A stretch of DNA of 64,000 bases from Paenibacillus sp. 1011MAR3C5 (GCF_003591485.1 NZ_QZCF01000004.1:1-64000); one strand, 5' to 3'. Shown: positions 51,940-61,559, counted from the first letter of the stretch. The notes: generated from the letters alone by a model not told the origin. Made by a program: numbers and translations.

Positions 51940-53802
51940 ATGAAAATAGCGCATAACATCTCGGCACTAAATACGGCAAACCGTTTAAATAAAAGCAACA
52001 AAAGCTCGGGAGCATCCTTAGAGAAGCTGTCATCCGGGCTTCGCATCAATCGGGCGGCAGACGATGCGGCCGGTCTTGCGATATCCCAGCAGATGAGGGG
52101 ACAAATTCGGGGGCTGGAGCAAGCGAGCCGGAATATTCAGGACGGAACCTCGCTCGTTCAGACGGCGGAGGGCGGTTTCCAGGAAATCACCGCCATGATC
52201 CACCGCCAGAAGGAATTGATTATTCAGGGCATGAACAGCACGTATTCCGATCATGACCGGCGCAATATCGAGCTTGAGATCAAGCAGTTGACGGAGGAAA
52301 TCGACAACATTGCGCGCAGAACCGATTTTAATACCATTAATCTGCTTTCCAGAGAAGACTATCAAGTGCTGGAGGATCGTTCGAGCCTGAATGTTGATGT
52401 GACGACTACAGGACCGTTTCCTACTACGGTGACCGACCGGGAAGTATATTACGGTTTCTATCCTGTCGGAACTCCCGATCACCCTCAGAATGTCGTAACG
52501 TCAACAACGGGAACGACAACCAATAACGAATACGATCATGAGGCGCGTTTAACGCCAATCGTTTCTCCGGATGGCAGACCGGGCTTTAACGATTACGAAA
52601 AAAACGTTCATACGCAAACGGATAAGACTGCAACTGTCGAATTTACCTTTGAACGCATCTGGGAAAACGAGCCGAAATTTAAAGAGCTGGATATTAAACA
52701 TAATTCGATTGGCGATATTTACTTCCAGACAGAATATGTTGTCAATTCGACGCATGCGGGCCAATATCCAGATTTCGGCGGATTTTGGGACGGGAATACG
52801 GTGATCGAAATTGACGGCGTCCCACATACGCTGGATACGTTTACGGTAGACGGCGGGAATATATTGGCAGGTTCTTTATCGATCTTTTATTCCAAGGACG
52901 GTATTGAAATCGAAAAAACGATGATGACAGATGGAACGTCATTCACAGTGGAGTTCAAGGTGCGCAATCAGTCTGGCGCGGATGACAAGCAAATCAGGTT
53001 CAGTACAGTTTTTCAACCGAGATACAACGCTATCTACGACATTTCTTCCTCTAACGGGGTGCCGATCGGCAGCACGGCAGCCAGCGCGGACATTCCTGAT
53101 GCAGGATCGGTATTTGAATTGTCTAACGAGTTGGTCGATTTTGAAATTGCATTTCTGAATGGCGGAAGCTATGTCAAGCCGAATTCGTTGATGACAGGGA
53201 GTGCAGAGCTGGATTCAATTGCTAATAGCATTACGACAGTCTGGGAGAGTGCGGATCTGGATGACGGGGGCGTGCTGGAGTTCGGTTTTTCGCTAAGCAA
53301 TTTTAATTTCAAAAAAGATGTCTACCGGTTTACGGAAGAATATACCGAAACCATCCATTCTATTGTTGAGACAGTGACCACGGATATTAAGGACATTGAC
53401 TATGTCCCTCCCAAGGTGGATATTCAAACGGGCGATCAAGAAAACCAGGTGCTTCATATTCCATTGTTCAATGCGAAGTCTGACGGCCTGGGAATTGCAA
53501 ATCTTAGCATTCTGCCGCCGGCTGATCCTGCAGTATCATTGGGCCAGACCGAAGGCGCTTTATCAAGGGTAACGAATTTCAGATCGATTTATGGAGCCCT
53601 GCAAAATCGTCTCGAGCATACGATGAAGTCGGTAGACAATTATGCCGAAAATTTAATGGCGGCCGAATCCAGAATTCGCGACACGGATATGGCCAAGGAA
53701 ATGATGGAATTGACGAAATCCAACATTTTGACTCAGGCAGCCCAAGCGATGTTGTCGCATGCGAATTCCAATCCGCAAGCCATTTTGCAATTGATCAAAT
53801 AG
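51940..53802 (+). CDS. Large flagellin with a ~360-residue variable insert
   Basis: 620 residues from the ATG at 51940 (ggtgggg upstream); a GTG three codons upstream is less likely. The conserved D0/D1 parts are intact: KIAHNISALNTANRLNKSNK, SSGLRINRAADDAAGLAIS, and at the C-terminus YAENLMAAESRIRDTDMAKE and TQAAQAMLSHANSNPQAILQ. A typical Bacillus flagellin has 270-300 residues; here a beta-rich segment of about 360 residues (about 145-505) forms the outer D2/D3 region. It contains no HEXXH motif, so it is not a flagellinolysin. The gene stands outside any flagellar operon and has its own sigma-D promoter and terminator. Confidence 0.92.
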   Translation: MKIAHNISALNTANRLNKSNKSSGASLEKLSSGLRINRAADDAAGLAISQQMRGQIRGLEQASRNIQDGTSLVQTAEGGFQEITAMIHRQKELIIQGMNSTYSDHDRRNIELEIKQLTEEIDNIARRTDFNTINLLSREDYQVLEDRSSLNVDVTTTGPFPTTVTDREVYYGFYPVGTPDHPQNVVTSTTGTTTNNEYDHEARLTPIVSPDGRPGFNDYEKNVHTQTDKTATVEFTFERIWENEPKFKELDIKHNSIGDIYFQTEYVVNSTHAGQYPDFGGFWDGNTVIEIDGVPHTLDTFTVDGGNILAGSLSIFYSKDGIEIEKTMMTDGTSFTVEFKVRNQSGADDKQIRFSTVFQPRYNAIYDISSSNGVPIGSTAASADIPDAGSVFELSNELVDFEIAFLNGGSYVKPNSLMTGSAELDSIANSITTVWESADLDDGGVLEFGFSLSNFNFKKDVYRFTEEYTETIHSIVETVTTDIKDIDYVPPKVDIQTGDQENQVLHIPLFNAKSDGLGIANLSILPPADPAVSLGQTEGALSRVTNFRSIYGALQNRLEHTMKSVDNYAENLMAAESRIRDTDMAKEMMELTKSNILTQAAQAMLSHANSNPQAILQLIK

Positions 53803-53811
53803 GATATAGAC

Positions 53812-53839
53812 AAAAGGCCCTCTTTATGGAGGGCCTTTT
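53812..53839 (+). terminator. Terminator of the flagellin gene
   Basis: Ten-base stem aaaaggccct / agggcctttt with an 8-base loop, T-rich at the end. Confidence 0.88.
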
Positions 53840-53861
53840 CTGGTTAGCGGGAGAGTAAGTC

Positions 53862-54012
53862 TTAACTTTCAATTACGATACGGTTCAGCTTAAGATTGAC
53901 CGGATTCGCGATGGTATCGCCTACCGGGCATTTGCTTTCTAGAAACTGTACAAAAGCTTCGACCTTCTCTTGAGGAGAATTGGTCTTGATGTAGAAGGTA
54001 TATCGGATGTCT
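53862..54012 (-). pseudogene. C-terminal OsmC/Ohr-family fragment
   Basis: On the minus strand a frame running into the end of the PIG-L gene reads IDIRYTFYIKTNSPQEKVEA, then FLESKCPVGDTIANPVNLKL and ends NRIVIES. The C-P-V-x-D-T motif and preceding helix are the C-terminal part of OsmC-type peroxide reductases, with the second catalytic Cys. The first ~90 residues are missing and there is no start codon, so it is a remnant. Its 5' end abuts the PIG-L stop, which suggests insertion or deletion at that point. Confidence 0.6.
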
Positions 54013-54829
54013 ATTGCTCTACTTGCAGCATCGGAACTAAAGCTCTAATGTCCTCCTCGCTCCACTCGCGCAAGTTGTAGCTGGCAATCTCGTATGGCTC
54101 GGCATATTGGATCTCGGCGGTCTTATATTTCCCGTACCAGCGCTCAAGCGCAGGAAGCATCTCTTCCGACACATTGAAGAAGTTAGCCCAATACTTCAGA
54201 ATAAAAGCTTTTTTGTCCTCCAGGCTCTCTGGCACGAGATGGTCAATTCGTTTCTGCCAAGGCGCCAGCTCGTAGAACTGTGAAGCGTGGGCATCACAGC
54301 CAAGCAGCTTTTTCTCCAGAACGGAGGATATATCAATGGCAATATCCGCTTTATAAATAGAACGTGCGGTGAAGTCTGGCATCAGAAGGAATAACGGTTG
54401 TTTGTTGAATGAAGCAGCGCCGCTCGCTACATATTCGGCAGCTTGGCGGACGATTCTGCCTGCGTTGCGATTGTCGAAATGGCCGCCGCCATGGCCATGG
54501 AATGTAATAACGACATCTGCGTCCCACTCTCGAATTTGTTCAATGACCTTATCGCGGTTTTCTGGACTTGGCACCAGCCAGCCATCGGATATATTCCATA
54601 TTGTATATTCTTGAACGCCCAGACGTTCAGCAGCTACAAGCGCTTCCTCGCCTCTGCGTCTGACAAGCTCAGGACCTTTGTAGTCGTAATGCCCAATATC
54701 TCCGTTAGTAAGAGTAAGAAACTTTACGCGATGACCGAGCTCGGCATAGAGGGCAGCGGTGCCTCCTGCATATTCCTCCGGCTCGTCGGGATGAGCTGCA
54801 ATGACGATCACATTAAGAATCTTTGACAT
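54011..54829 (-). CDS. PIG-L (LmbE-like) deacetylase
   Basis: 272 residues, ATG preceded by ggaggag. The zinc motif is AHPDEPEEYAGG (usual form AHPDD-E), followed by the second His-containing block VITFHGHGGGHFDNRNAGR. Fold and length match LmbE/PIG-L proteins, zinc N-deacetylases acting on GlcNAc-linked substrates (for example BshB in bacillithiol synthesis). Clades of this family are also common in sugar-utilisation loci, so a role in glycan deacetylation is equally possible. It is a single gene. Confidence 0.82.
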   Translation of the reverse strand: MSKILNVIVIAAHPDEPEEYAGGTAALYAELGHRVKFLTLTNGDIGHYDYKGPELVRRRGEEALVAAERLGVQEYTIWNISDGWLVPSPENRDKVIEQIREWDADVVITFHGHGGGHFDNRNAGRIVRQAAEYVASGAASFNKQPLFLLMPDFTARSIYKADIAIDISSVLEKKLLGCDAHASQFYELAPWQKRIDHLVPESLEDKKAFILKYWANFFNVSEEMLPALERWYGKYKTAEIQYAEPYEIASYNLREWSEEDIRALVPMLQVEQ

Positions 54830-55222
54830 ACGTAATCTCCTCCAAAAGATAGAATGGTTGGGTGATGTAGAGCATCAAGTCTTCGTAAATGCTAGCCAAA
54901 TCCGTAAGATTCATAATTGGAACCGCTTTCTTTTCAGGGTATATAAGCACATTCCTCTAACCCATATTAGCATGACGCAATATAGCAGACAATGAATATT
55001 TGTAATAAAAAATCATATTGTATTATAAAAACGGAATAAAATATCAGAATCGATCGAGTAAATGCTGGTGAGATTATTGTTATTAAATTTCGAATATATT
55101 CTTCATGAAGGAGTAATATTTCAAAAACTATTGACTGTCTTTTGCAAATCGGTTTAAGATGATGTTGATTGAAAGCGCTTTATTTGCGGAATGAGGAACC
55201 TATTACAGGGAGGAACCTGAAC
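54830..55222. other. Divergent intergenic region with a possible promoter
   Basis: Holds TTGACT (55131-55136) with a weak -10 candidate about 18-19 bases downstream, then the cre-like site at 55171. The AT-rich left part near 54990-55090 has no structure that I can assign. Confidence 0.35.
55171..55184 (+). promoter_or_regulatory. cre-like CcpA site
   Basis: TGAAAGCGCTTTAT matches the cre consensus TGWAARCGYTWNCW at 13 of 14 positions and lies about 40 bases before the start codon, a typical place for catabolite repression. Confidence 0.6.
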
Positions 55223-56671
55223 ATGAAGACAAAAGTTGCTTCAACCGTGTTGGCCATAACGTTATCTATGGGGATGATATTAGCTGCTTGTGGAACGAAG
55301 GATCCTGTGAATACGCCGAGCGCAACCCAGCCTGCCGTCACTAGCAAGACGGAGTCGGATTCACCTGCCAAAGACACTATCACGGCTTTGCTTCCGCCTG
55401 TCTCTGCCAACTTTCAAAGTAATTTTGACGCCATGGAAAAAAAGTTCAATGAATTGTATCCTCATTTGACCTTGAAAATCGAGCCTGCAAGCTGGGAGGA
55501 TATGGCCCAGAAGCTCGACACGCAAGTCAATGCGGGAAGCCCTCCCGACCTTGCCTTTATCGGAGCGGATGTGGTCGCCAAATATGCGCAAATGGGCATG
55601 CTCATGGACATTAAGGATATTGTTACTCCGGAGATGGTAGAGGACTTCGACGAGGTGCCATTGGAATACATGAAAAATGGGGATGGCCTATACGGTTTCC
55701 CGGCATATATGTCCGTTCAATCAATCGGAGGAAACAAACAGTTTATGGAGGCTGCCGGGATTGATTGGAAGAAGGTGCAGCAGGAAGGCTGGACCTATGA
55801 ACAATTCCGGGAGGCGATCCAAAAAGGCGTGGTTCAAGAGAATGGAAAAACCGCCCGTTACGGCTTTGTTTTTGCCACTGCCGGCGTCACATCGAAAGAT
55901 TATTTAACCATACTGGTCAAAAACGCGGGTCTGCCTTCACCGTTTACGGAGGATCACAAGTACGCTTATACAAGCTCGAATTTCCTAGACGTATTAAAAG
56001 CGATTCGTGAAATGATTGACGACGGTTCCATGCCGAAGGAGCTGAGCTCGATTGATGCGGGGAAACGCTGGAATATGTTCCTGACCGGACAAACCATGAT
56101 TACAGGCAAAGGCATGACTTCATTCGAAAATTCGGCGAATATCAATAACAAAAAAATCGAAGCGAATGACGGCAGCGCCGTACAGGATAGCATTAAGGTG
56201 GACTATGTCGTTCTGCCATTGCCTTCCTTTGGAGGCCATAAAGCGGTATCCCATACTGCTGTTGACGGTTACGTAACATTCCGCGGCAAAAAAGAACCGA
56301 CGGATGAGCATAAAGCCAATGTAGTGAAAGCGGCGTATTTCCTGGCGAGCGGGGAAATTGCAGCCACGGTCAATCATGAGTCTTTCCTGGCAGATATTAC
56401 AGACAGCGGCCGCAAAGCGGCAGAAAGCATGGAGTCCATCCAAAATGCGGATAACTTTGCCGCGCTTGAGAATTTGCTCAAGCAGGCTGCGCCGGCCCGC
56501 CCGGATATTCCAATTGAGCTGGGTGCAAAAGCGATCAAAGTGGAGACAGAGGTCATTATACCTAAATTGCAAGCTTTACTTGCCAATGAAATTACTCCGG
56601 AGGAAATGTTCGAATCGGTTAAAAAGGCTGCAGCGGAAACGTTCGGAGCGGATGGTATTGTGCAAGAGTAA
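55223..56671 (+). CDS. Orphan sugar-binding lipoprotein (family 1)
   Basis: 482 residues from the ATG at 55223 (agggagg upstream); the longer frame from 55169 lacks a site. Lipobox ILAAC (Cys23), then a Ser/Thr linker. The body is a typical extracellular solute-binding protein, family 1 (AMEKKFNELYPHLTLKIEPA, FPAYMSVQSIGGNKQFMEAA, VVLPLPSFGGHKAVSHTAVD). No permease or ATPase gene follows; a bidirectional terminator closes the gene. It must therefore work with permeases encoded elsewhere or act as a sensor partner. A cre-like site suggests glucose repression. Confidence 0.87.
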   Translation: MKTKVASTVLAITLSMGMILAACGTKDPVNTPSATQPAVTSKTESDSPAKDTITALLPPVSANFQSNFDAMEKKFNELYPHLTLKIEPASWEDMAQKLDTQVNAGSPPDLAFIGADVVAKYAQMGMLMDIKDIVTPEMVEDFDEVPLEYMKNGDGLYGFPAYMSVQSIGGNKQFMEAAGIDWKKVQQEGWTYEQFREAIQKGVVQENGKTARYGFVFATAGVTSKDYLTILVKNAGLPSPFTEDHKYAYTSSNFLDVLKAIREMIDDGSMPKELSSIDAGKRWNMFLTGQTMITGKGMTSFENSANINNKKIEANDGSAVQDSIKVDYVVLPLPSFGGHKAVSHTAVDGYVTFRGKKEPTDEHKANVVKAAYFLASGEIAATVNHESFLADITDSGRKAAESMESIQNADNFAALENLLKQAAPARPDIPIELGAKAIKVETEVIIPKLQALLANEITPEEMFESVKKAAAETFGADGIVQE

Positions 56672-56681
56672 TGATACACAT

Positions 56682-56717
56682 AAAAAAGTTGCAGACATCA
56701 TGTCTGCAACTTTTTTT
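56682..56717. terminator. Bidirectional terminator between binding protein and tkt
   Basis: Stem aaaaaagttgcagaca / tgtctgcaactttttt around three bases; T runs on both strands. Confidence 0.92.
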
Positions 56718-56745
56718 GATGAAGTAGCTGTACCTATTGCCTGAT

Positions 56746-58752
56746 TTATTGAATATTGAGCAGCTTCTTCACACGCCCCGCAATCTGGCTAACGCTGAAG
56801 CCGTACTGTTCAATAATCGTATCTCCCGGTGCGGAAGCGCCGAATTTATCAATCGCGATAATTTCGCCTTCATCGCCCACATAACGTTCCCAACCGAGAG
56901 AGGAAGCCATCTCGATCGCAATCCGTTTTTTGATAGACGGTGCCAATACAGATTGTTTATACTCTGCGCTCTGCTTTTCGAAGCGGTCCCAGGACGGCAT
57001 GCTGACAACGGCTGTATCGATTTGCTCCTCGGCCAGCGCTTGTTGAACTTGTACCGCCAGGTGAACCTCAGAGCCGGTAGCGAGCAAAAGCGCTTGCGGA
57101 TGATCAGTCTTGCCCTTGGAGATGATGTAAGCTCCTTTGGAGACTCCCTCATAAGCCATCTGCTGGGTATCTTTCATAGTAGGCAGATTTTGACGGCTAA
57201 GCACGAGGGCAGTAGGGACATCCTGGGATTCTACCGCTAATCTCCATGCCGCTATCGTTTCATTGGCATCGGCTGGACGGAAGATGGACAGATTAGGCAT
57301 GGCTCTCAACGAGGCCAGCTGTTCAATTGGCTCATGCGTTGGCCCGTCCTCGCCTACCGCAATGCTATCGTGAGTAAAGACGTAAGTAACAGGCAATCCC
57401 ATGAGAGCCGCTAGACGGATTGCTGGGCGCAAGTAGTCGGAGAATACGAAGAATGTACCCGCATACGCCTTTAATCCGCCATGCAAGGCTAGGCCGTTCA
57501 GTATCGCGCCCATAGCAAACTCTCGAACGCCGAACCAAATATTTTGCCCGTTGTAGGATTCGGGTAGAAACGGCTTGTTGTTTTTGATCATCGTTTTATT
57601 GGAGCTCGCAAGGTCAGCCGATCCGCCAATCATGCCCGGCATTTCTGTCGCCAGCACGTTGATGATTTCTTCCGAAACAGAGCGGCTTGCCGCAGAGCTT
57701 CCTGTTGGATACTCAGGTAAGATTTCATTCCAGTCCAGCGAGATATGATTCTCCATGGCCGCCAGCAGCTGCTTGGCCAGATCCGGATAAGCAAGGGCGT
57801 ATTGTTCCCACAGCTCCTGCCAAGCTTCCTCTTGTTGAATTCCTTTTTGAACAACTTCTGCTTGGAAATGCGTGTATACTTCCTCTGGCACATAAAAAGG
57901 AGTGTCGTGCATCCACTGCAATGCCTGTTTCGTCAATTTGGCTTCATCGGAGCCAAGAGGCGAGCCGTGAGAAGCGGATTTGCCTGCTTTATTCGGCGAG
58001 CCGAAGCCGATTGTCGTTTTGATTTCAATGAGAGTTGGCTTCGTAAGATCGGCTTTTGCAAGCTTCAGCGCCTGAGAGATTTGATCTCCGTCATTTCCAT
58101 CCTCTACCCGAATATATTGCCAGCCTTGGGCATTGAAGCGCTGCTCCACATTTTCGGAGAACGACATATGCAGCTCGCCATCCAAGGAGATATCATTCGA
58201 ATCGTACAGCACGATTAGCTTGCCGAGCTTCAAATGTCCCGCAAGCGATGCAGCTTCATAAGAGATGCCCTCCATTAAATCGCCGTCACCGCAAATCGCA
58301 TACGTATAGTGGTCGATAATAGGCAATTCGGGCTGATTGTATACAGCGGCAAGATGCTGCTCCGCAATCGCCAAGCCGACAGCGGAAGCTATGCCTTGGC
58401 CAAGCGGACCGGTGGTCGCATCGACTCCCGGTGTATGCTTGTATTCCGGATGCCCCGGCGTCTTGCTTTGCCACTGGCGGAATTGCTTCAAGTCTTCCAA
58501 CGATAAGGCATAACCGGAGAGATGGAGTAGGCTGTACAGCAGGCTTGAGCCGTGACCGGCAGACAGAACAAAGCGGTCTCTATTGAACCAGTCCGGATTT
58601 TTGGGATTATGGTTCATATATCTAGTCCATAGCGTATAAGCCATCGGAGCGCAGCCGAGCGGCATGCCGGGATGGCCCGAATTGGCTTGTTCGATCATAT
58701 CAATAGATAAGCTGCGCAGCGATTGAACCGACAGCTGTTCAATAGTAGTCAT
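56746..58752 (-). CDS. tkt: Transketolase
   Basis: 668 residues. The thiamine diphosphate motif begins GDGDLMEGISYEAASLAGHL, and other conserved blocks are NSGHPGMPLGCAPMAYTLW, GPLGQGIASAVGLA, the pyrimidine-domain THDSIAVGEDGPTHEPIEQL and the C-terminal LLATGSEVHLAVQ. It moves two-carbon units between ketose and aldose phosphates in the non-oxidative pentose phosphate pathway. It is the last gene of a polyol-pentose operon, 30 bases after the kinase, so it is probably a catabolic copy and not the main cellular transketolase. Confidence 0.95.
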   Translation of the reverse strand: MTTIEQLSVQSLRSLSIDMIEQANSGHPGMPLGCAPMAYTLWTRYMNHNPKNPDWFNRDRFVLSAGHGSSLLYSLLHLSGYALSLEDLKQFRQWQSKTPGHPEYKHTPGVDATTGPLGQGIASAVGLAIAEQHLAAVYNQPELPIIDHYTYAICGDGDLMEGISYEAASLAGHLKLGKLIVLYDSNDISLDGELHMSFSENVEQRFNAQGWQYIRVEDGNDGDQISQALKLAKADLTKPTLIEIKTTIGFGSPNKAGKSASHGSPLGSDEAKLTKQALQWMHDTPFYVPEEVYTHFQAEVVQKGIQQEEAWQELWEQYALAYPDLAKQLLAAMENHISLDWNEILPEYPTGSSAASRSVSEEIINVLATEMPGMIGGSADLASSNKTMIKNNKPFLPESYNGQNIWFGVREFAMGAILNGLALHGGLKAYAGTFFVFSDYLRPAIRLAALMGLPVTYVFTHDSIAVGEDGPTHEPIEQLASLRAMPNLSIFRPADANETIAAWRLAVESQDVPTALVLSRQNLPTMKDTQQMAYEGVSKGAYIISKGKTDHPQALLLATGSEVHLAVQVQQALAEEQIDTAVVSMPSWDRFEKQSAEYKQSVLAPSIKKRIAIEMASSLGWERYVGDEGEIIAIDKFGASAPGDTIIEQYGFSVSQIAGRVKKLLNIQ

Positions 58753-58782
58753 CAGATAAGCACATCCTTTAATGAATGTAAT

Positions 58783-60468
58783 TTACATGCTATGAAATTC
58801 CTCAATAGATTGAGCTAGTTGCAGATACTGCTTGTACTTCTTGGCGTAGTCTTGCTGCTTCCCGGGATTCGGTTCATAGTCGGCTTCGTACGTTTCGCAA
58901 TATATTTCCTGTGCTTCCTCGATGCTTGAGAATAAGCCGGCTGCAACCGCGGCATAGATAGCCGCTCCTTTCGCGCACACTTGATCTTGCTTGCTGATCA
59001 TAATCGGCCTGCCCAATACATCGCTCATCATTTGCATAATGTAAGGGGATTTTTTGGCGATACCACCAATGACAATAATGCGGTCGATGAACAACCCGTA
59101 TTCGACGAAGCTGTCGAAAATACGTTTCGCGCCAAAAATAGCCGACATCAGCAGCGATTGATATATAGCAGGCGCGGTGCTGCCCAGATGAAGTCCTGCA
59201 ATCGCTCCTTTCACTGCTTCATTTAATACGGGATACCGTCTGCCGTTGAACCAATCTAGCGCAACGGGCTGATTAGCCGCTTGGAGCGGAATCTCCTTTG
59301 CTGCCGCTTCAAGGTTATACAGCAGCTGTTCGGAGCATTGCTCCTGCAACTGCTTTTTTTGGTCTTCGGATAAGAGGTCCGTGCGCTGAATCATTTGCTC
59401 CACCGGCCACATTAAGAGGGATTTGTACCATGCGAAAATATCGCCAAAAGCGGCTTGTCCGGCTTCAATCCCTACATATCCGGGAATAATGGAATGTTCA
59501 GCCAATCCGCATACATGCTTCATTTCTTTGCCCGACAAGCGCTCCGGCCGCTCGATCATCATATCCACGGTGGAGGTGCCTGCAACCTTCACCAAGGTGC
59601 GCGGCTGGATTCCGGCTCCTACAGCTCCGGCATGGGCGTCAAAGGAGCTGCCCGACAGGATAACTTGTTCATTAATGCCTAGTTGGGCTGCCCATTGCTT
59701 CGAAATCATGCCGATAGCCGAATCGGCATGCTGCGGTCCCGCGCCGTATCGGTCTTTGACCAATACGAGATAGGGGTCCAATTGCTGTAGGCATTCTTCT
59801 GAAGGCAAGCCGCCAAAGGCGCTATGCCATAGCGCTTTGTGGCCTGCCGCGCAAGAGGAGCGGTACATGGCCAGCGGATCCGTCTGTCCGGCGAGCAAGT
59901 TGGCGAACCAATCGCAATGCTCGATCCATGAATAGGCGGCTTGCTTGACTTGCTTATCTGTTCTGATCGTGTGCAATATTTTGGCCCAAAACCATTCCGA
60001 AGAATAGATACCCTGATATTGCGTGTAGTCCACGGAATCAGCGGTAGAGAAAATCGCATTTATCTCTTCAGCTTCAGCAACAGCGGTATGGTCTTTCCAT
60101 AGATGAAACATGGCATTCGGGTTATCTGCGAATTCAGGCTTGAGCGCCAGCGGAACGCCGGCTTCATCGATAGGACATGGCGTTGAGCCGGTCGTATCAA
60201 TACCGATGCTGAGCAGACGCTCCCCGGCTTGCTCGCCCGCATCCTGCAGCGCGGATCGGAAAGCGGCAGTAAAGGCTTCGATATAATCTAAGGGATGCTG
60301 CCGGAATTGACTGATTTCATCGTTGCAATACATTCGCTTAGCCCAGCGCGGATAGGCGCAGGATGCTTCGGAGACGGTCCGGCCGGATGCTCCTTCTACG
60401 ATAATGACTCTTACGGAATCGCTGCCAAAGTCCGCGCCGGCAACGAGGGCGCCTGCATGATTGTCCAA
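58783..60468 (-). CDS. araB: FGGY ribulokinase
   Basis: 561 residues from a TTG at 60466-60468, chosen because AAAGGAGG lies seven bases upstream and the protein then begins DNHAGALVAGADFGSDSVRV at the usual length (about 560); the frame is open to 60531 without a site. Family blocks are IGIDTTGSTPCPIDEAGVPL, SSEWFWAKILHTIR, EHCDWFANLLAGQTDP, SGSSFDAHAGAVGAGI, VAGTSTVDMMIERP and YVGIEAGQAAFGDIFAW, matching AraB-type ribulokinases. It would phosphorylate L-ribulose or a related ketopentose. No araA or araD is present, so the substrate may instead be a ketose formed by the adjacent polyol dehydrogenase. Confidence 0.85.
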   Translation of the reverse strand: MDNHAGALVAGADFGSDSVRVIIVEGASGRTVSEASCAYPRWAKRMYCNDEISQFRQHPLDYIEAFTAAFRSALQDAGEQAGERLLSIGIDTTGSTPCPIDEAGVPLALKPEFADNPNAMFHLWKDHTAVAEAEEINAIFSTADSVDYTQYQGIYSSEWFWAKILHTIRTDKQVKQAAYSWIEHCDWFANLLAGQTDPLAMYRSSCAAGHKALWHSAFGGLPSEECLQQLDPYLVLVKDRYGAGPQHADSAIGMISKQWAAQLGINEQVILSGSSFDAHAGAVGAGIQPRTLVKVAGTSTVDMMIERPERLSGKEMKHVCGLAEHSIIPGYVGIEAGQAAFGDIFAWYKSLLMWPVEQMIQRTDLLSEDQKKQLQEQCSEQLLYNLEAAAKEIPLQAANQPVALDWFNGRRYPVLNEAVKGAIAGLHLGSTAPAIYQSLLMSAIFGAKRIFDSFVEYGLFIDRIIVIGGIAKKSPYIMQMMSDVLGRPIMISKQDQVCAKGAAIYAAVAAGLFSSIEEAQEIYCETYEADYEPNPGKQQDYAKKYKQYLQLAQSIEEFHSM

Positions 60469-60509
60469 GTCAAGACCTCCTTTTATCGACGCAGCTAGAG
60501 GGGATGCGG

Positions 60510-61559
60510 TTAGCGAATACGGATGACGCATTTTGTAACCTTGTCTTTATGCTGAATCGCTCTCTCCATACCCTCTTGAATGCGGTCAAATTCGAAAACA
60601 TCGGAAACAATATCTTTTAGCGGGATAATTCCTTTGGACACGGCTTCAATGGCCTTCGGATAGATGTTGCGGTAACGAAAGACCGTTTTAATGGTCATCT
60701 CATTATCAACAATATGGTTGACATGCATCTGTGCTTTGCCGCTGCTGGTGTAGCCTACAAGAACGATCGTTCCGCCGCGCTTCGTCAGCTTGGCCGATTG
60801 CAATATCGTCGCTTCGGAGCCCGCTGTTTCAAATACATAATCTGCGCCTTCGCCGTTCGTAAGCGCCATGACGGTGTCAATTGCATTGATTTCGCTGGCA
60901 TTGACGGTATGCGCGCAGCCCAATTGCTTGGCTTTGTCCAGACGGTTCTGCACCAGATCAACGACCGTAATATCGTGCACACCCATGCTTTTGAGAGAAA
61001 GCATCGTTAACAGTCCGATCGCACCCGCGCCTAATATGACGGCAGATGCTCCCACTTGAGCGCCGGATTGCAGCGCGGCATGCATGCCGACAGCAAGAGG
61101 CTCCATCATCGCTCCTTCCATTGTGCTTACGTTATCCGGAAGCTTGAAGCATAGGTCGGCAGGGTGGGCAATGTATTCAGCAAAGCAGCCTTCCAGCACG
61201 GGAAGCGAGGCATAGAAATATACCTTTGGACAAAGATTGTATTTTCCCGATTTACAATAATCGCATCTATAGCAAGGTATGCCAGGCTCTACAGCAACAC
61301 GGTCTCCGGGCTTTAGCTCCGTTACATTTTTTCCGACGGCCTCTACGACTCCGCCTGGCTCATGACCAAGCACAATGGGTTCAGTTACATGCTTTTCTCC
61401 AATAAAACCGTTTTCAAACAGATGCATATCTGAACCGCAGATTCCCACATAATCCAATCTGATCAACACGTCATCGTCTTTCACTTGAGGAATCGGCTTT
61501 TGCTCAAAATCCAGTCTCCCTACAGTATTCATAATGGCTACCTTCATTGTTTTGCCCAT
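60510..61559 (-). CDS. Zinc polyol dehydrogenase (sorbitol/xylitol dehydrogenase type)
   Basis: 349 residues, ATG preceded by gaggag. Medium-chain dehydrogenase: catalytic zinc ligands C41, H66, E67 (GHEPGG), structural zinc cysteines C96, C99, C102, C110, NAD-binding GAGAIGLL (177-184). Similar to sorbitol, xylitol and L-iditol dehydrogenases. It would oxidise a polyol to a ketose. First gene of an operon with ribulokinase and transketolase, divergent from a ROK regulator. The combination suggests a pentitol such as arabitol, ribitol or xylitol as substrate. Confidence 0.87.
   Translation of the reverse strand: MGKTMKVAIMNTVGRLDFEQKPIPQVKDDDVLIRLDYVGICGSDMHLFENGFIGEKHVTEPIVLGHEPGGVVEAVGKNVTELKPGDRVAVEPGIPCYRCDYCKSGKYNLCPKVYFYASLPVLEGCFAEYIAHPADLCFKLPDNVSTMEGAMMEPLAVGMHAALQSGAQVGASAVILGAGAIGLLTMLSLKSMGVHDITVVDLVQNRLDKAKQLGCAHTVNASEINAIDTVMALTNGEGADYVFETAGSEATILQSAKLTKRGGTIVLVGYTSSGKAQMHVNHIVDNEMTIKTVFRYRNIYPKAIEAVSKGIIPLKDIVSDVFEFDRIQEGMERAIQHKDKVTKCVIRIR

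Noticed and set aside
51940..53802. Flagellinolysin (protease flagellin)
   Set aside because: The insert has no HEXXH zinc motif.
58783..60531. Kinase start at 60531
   Set aside because: It would overlap the dehydrogenase gene and has no ribosome site; the TTG at 60468 has AAAGGAGG and gives the family's usual length.
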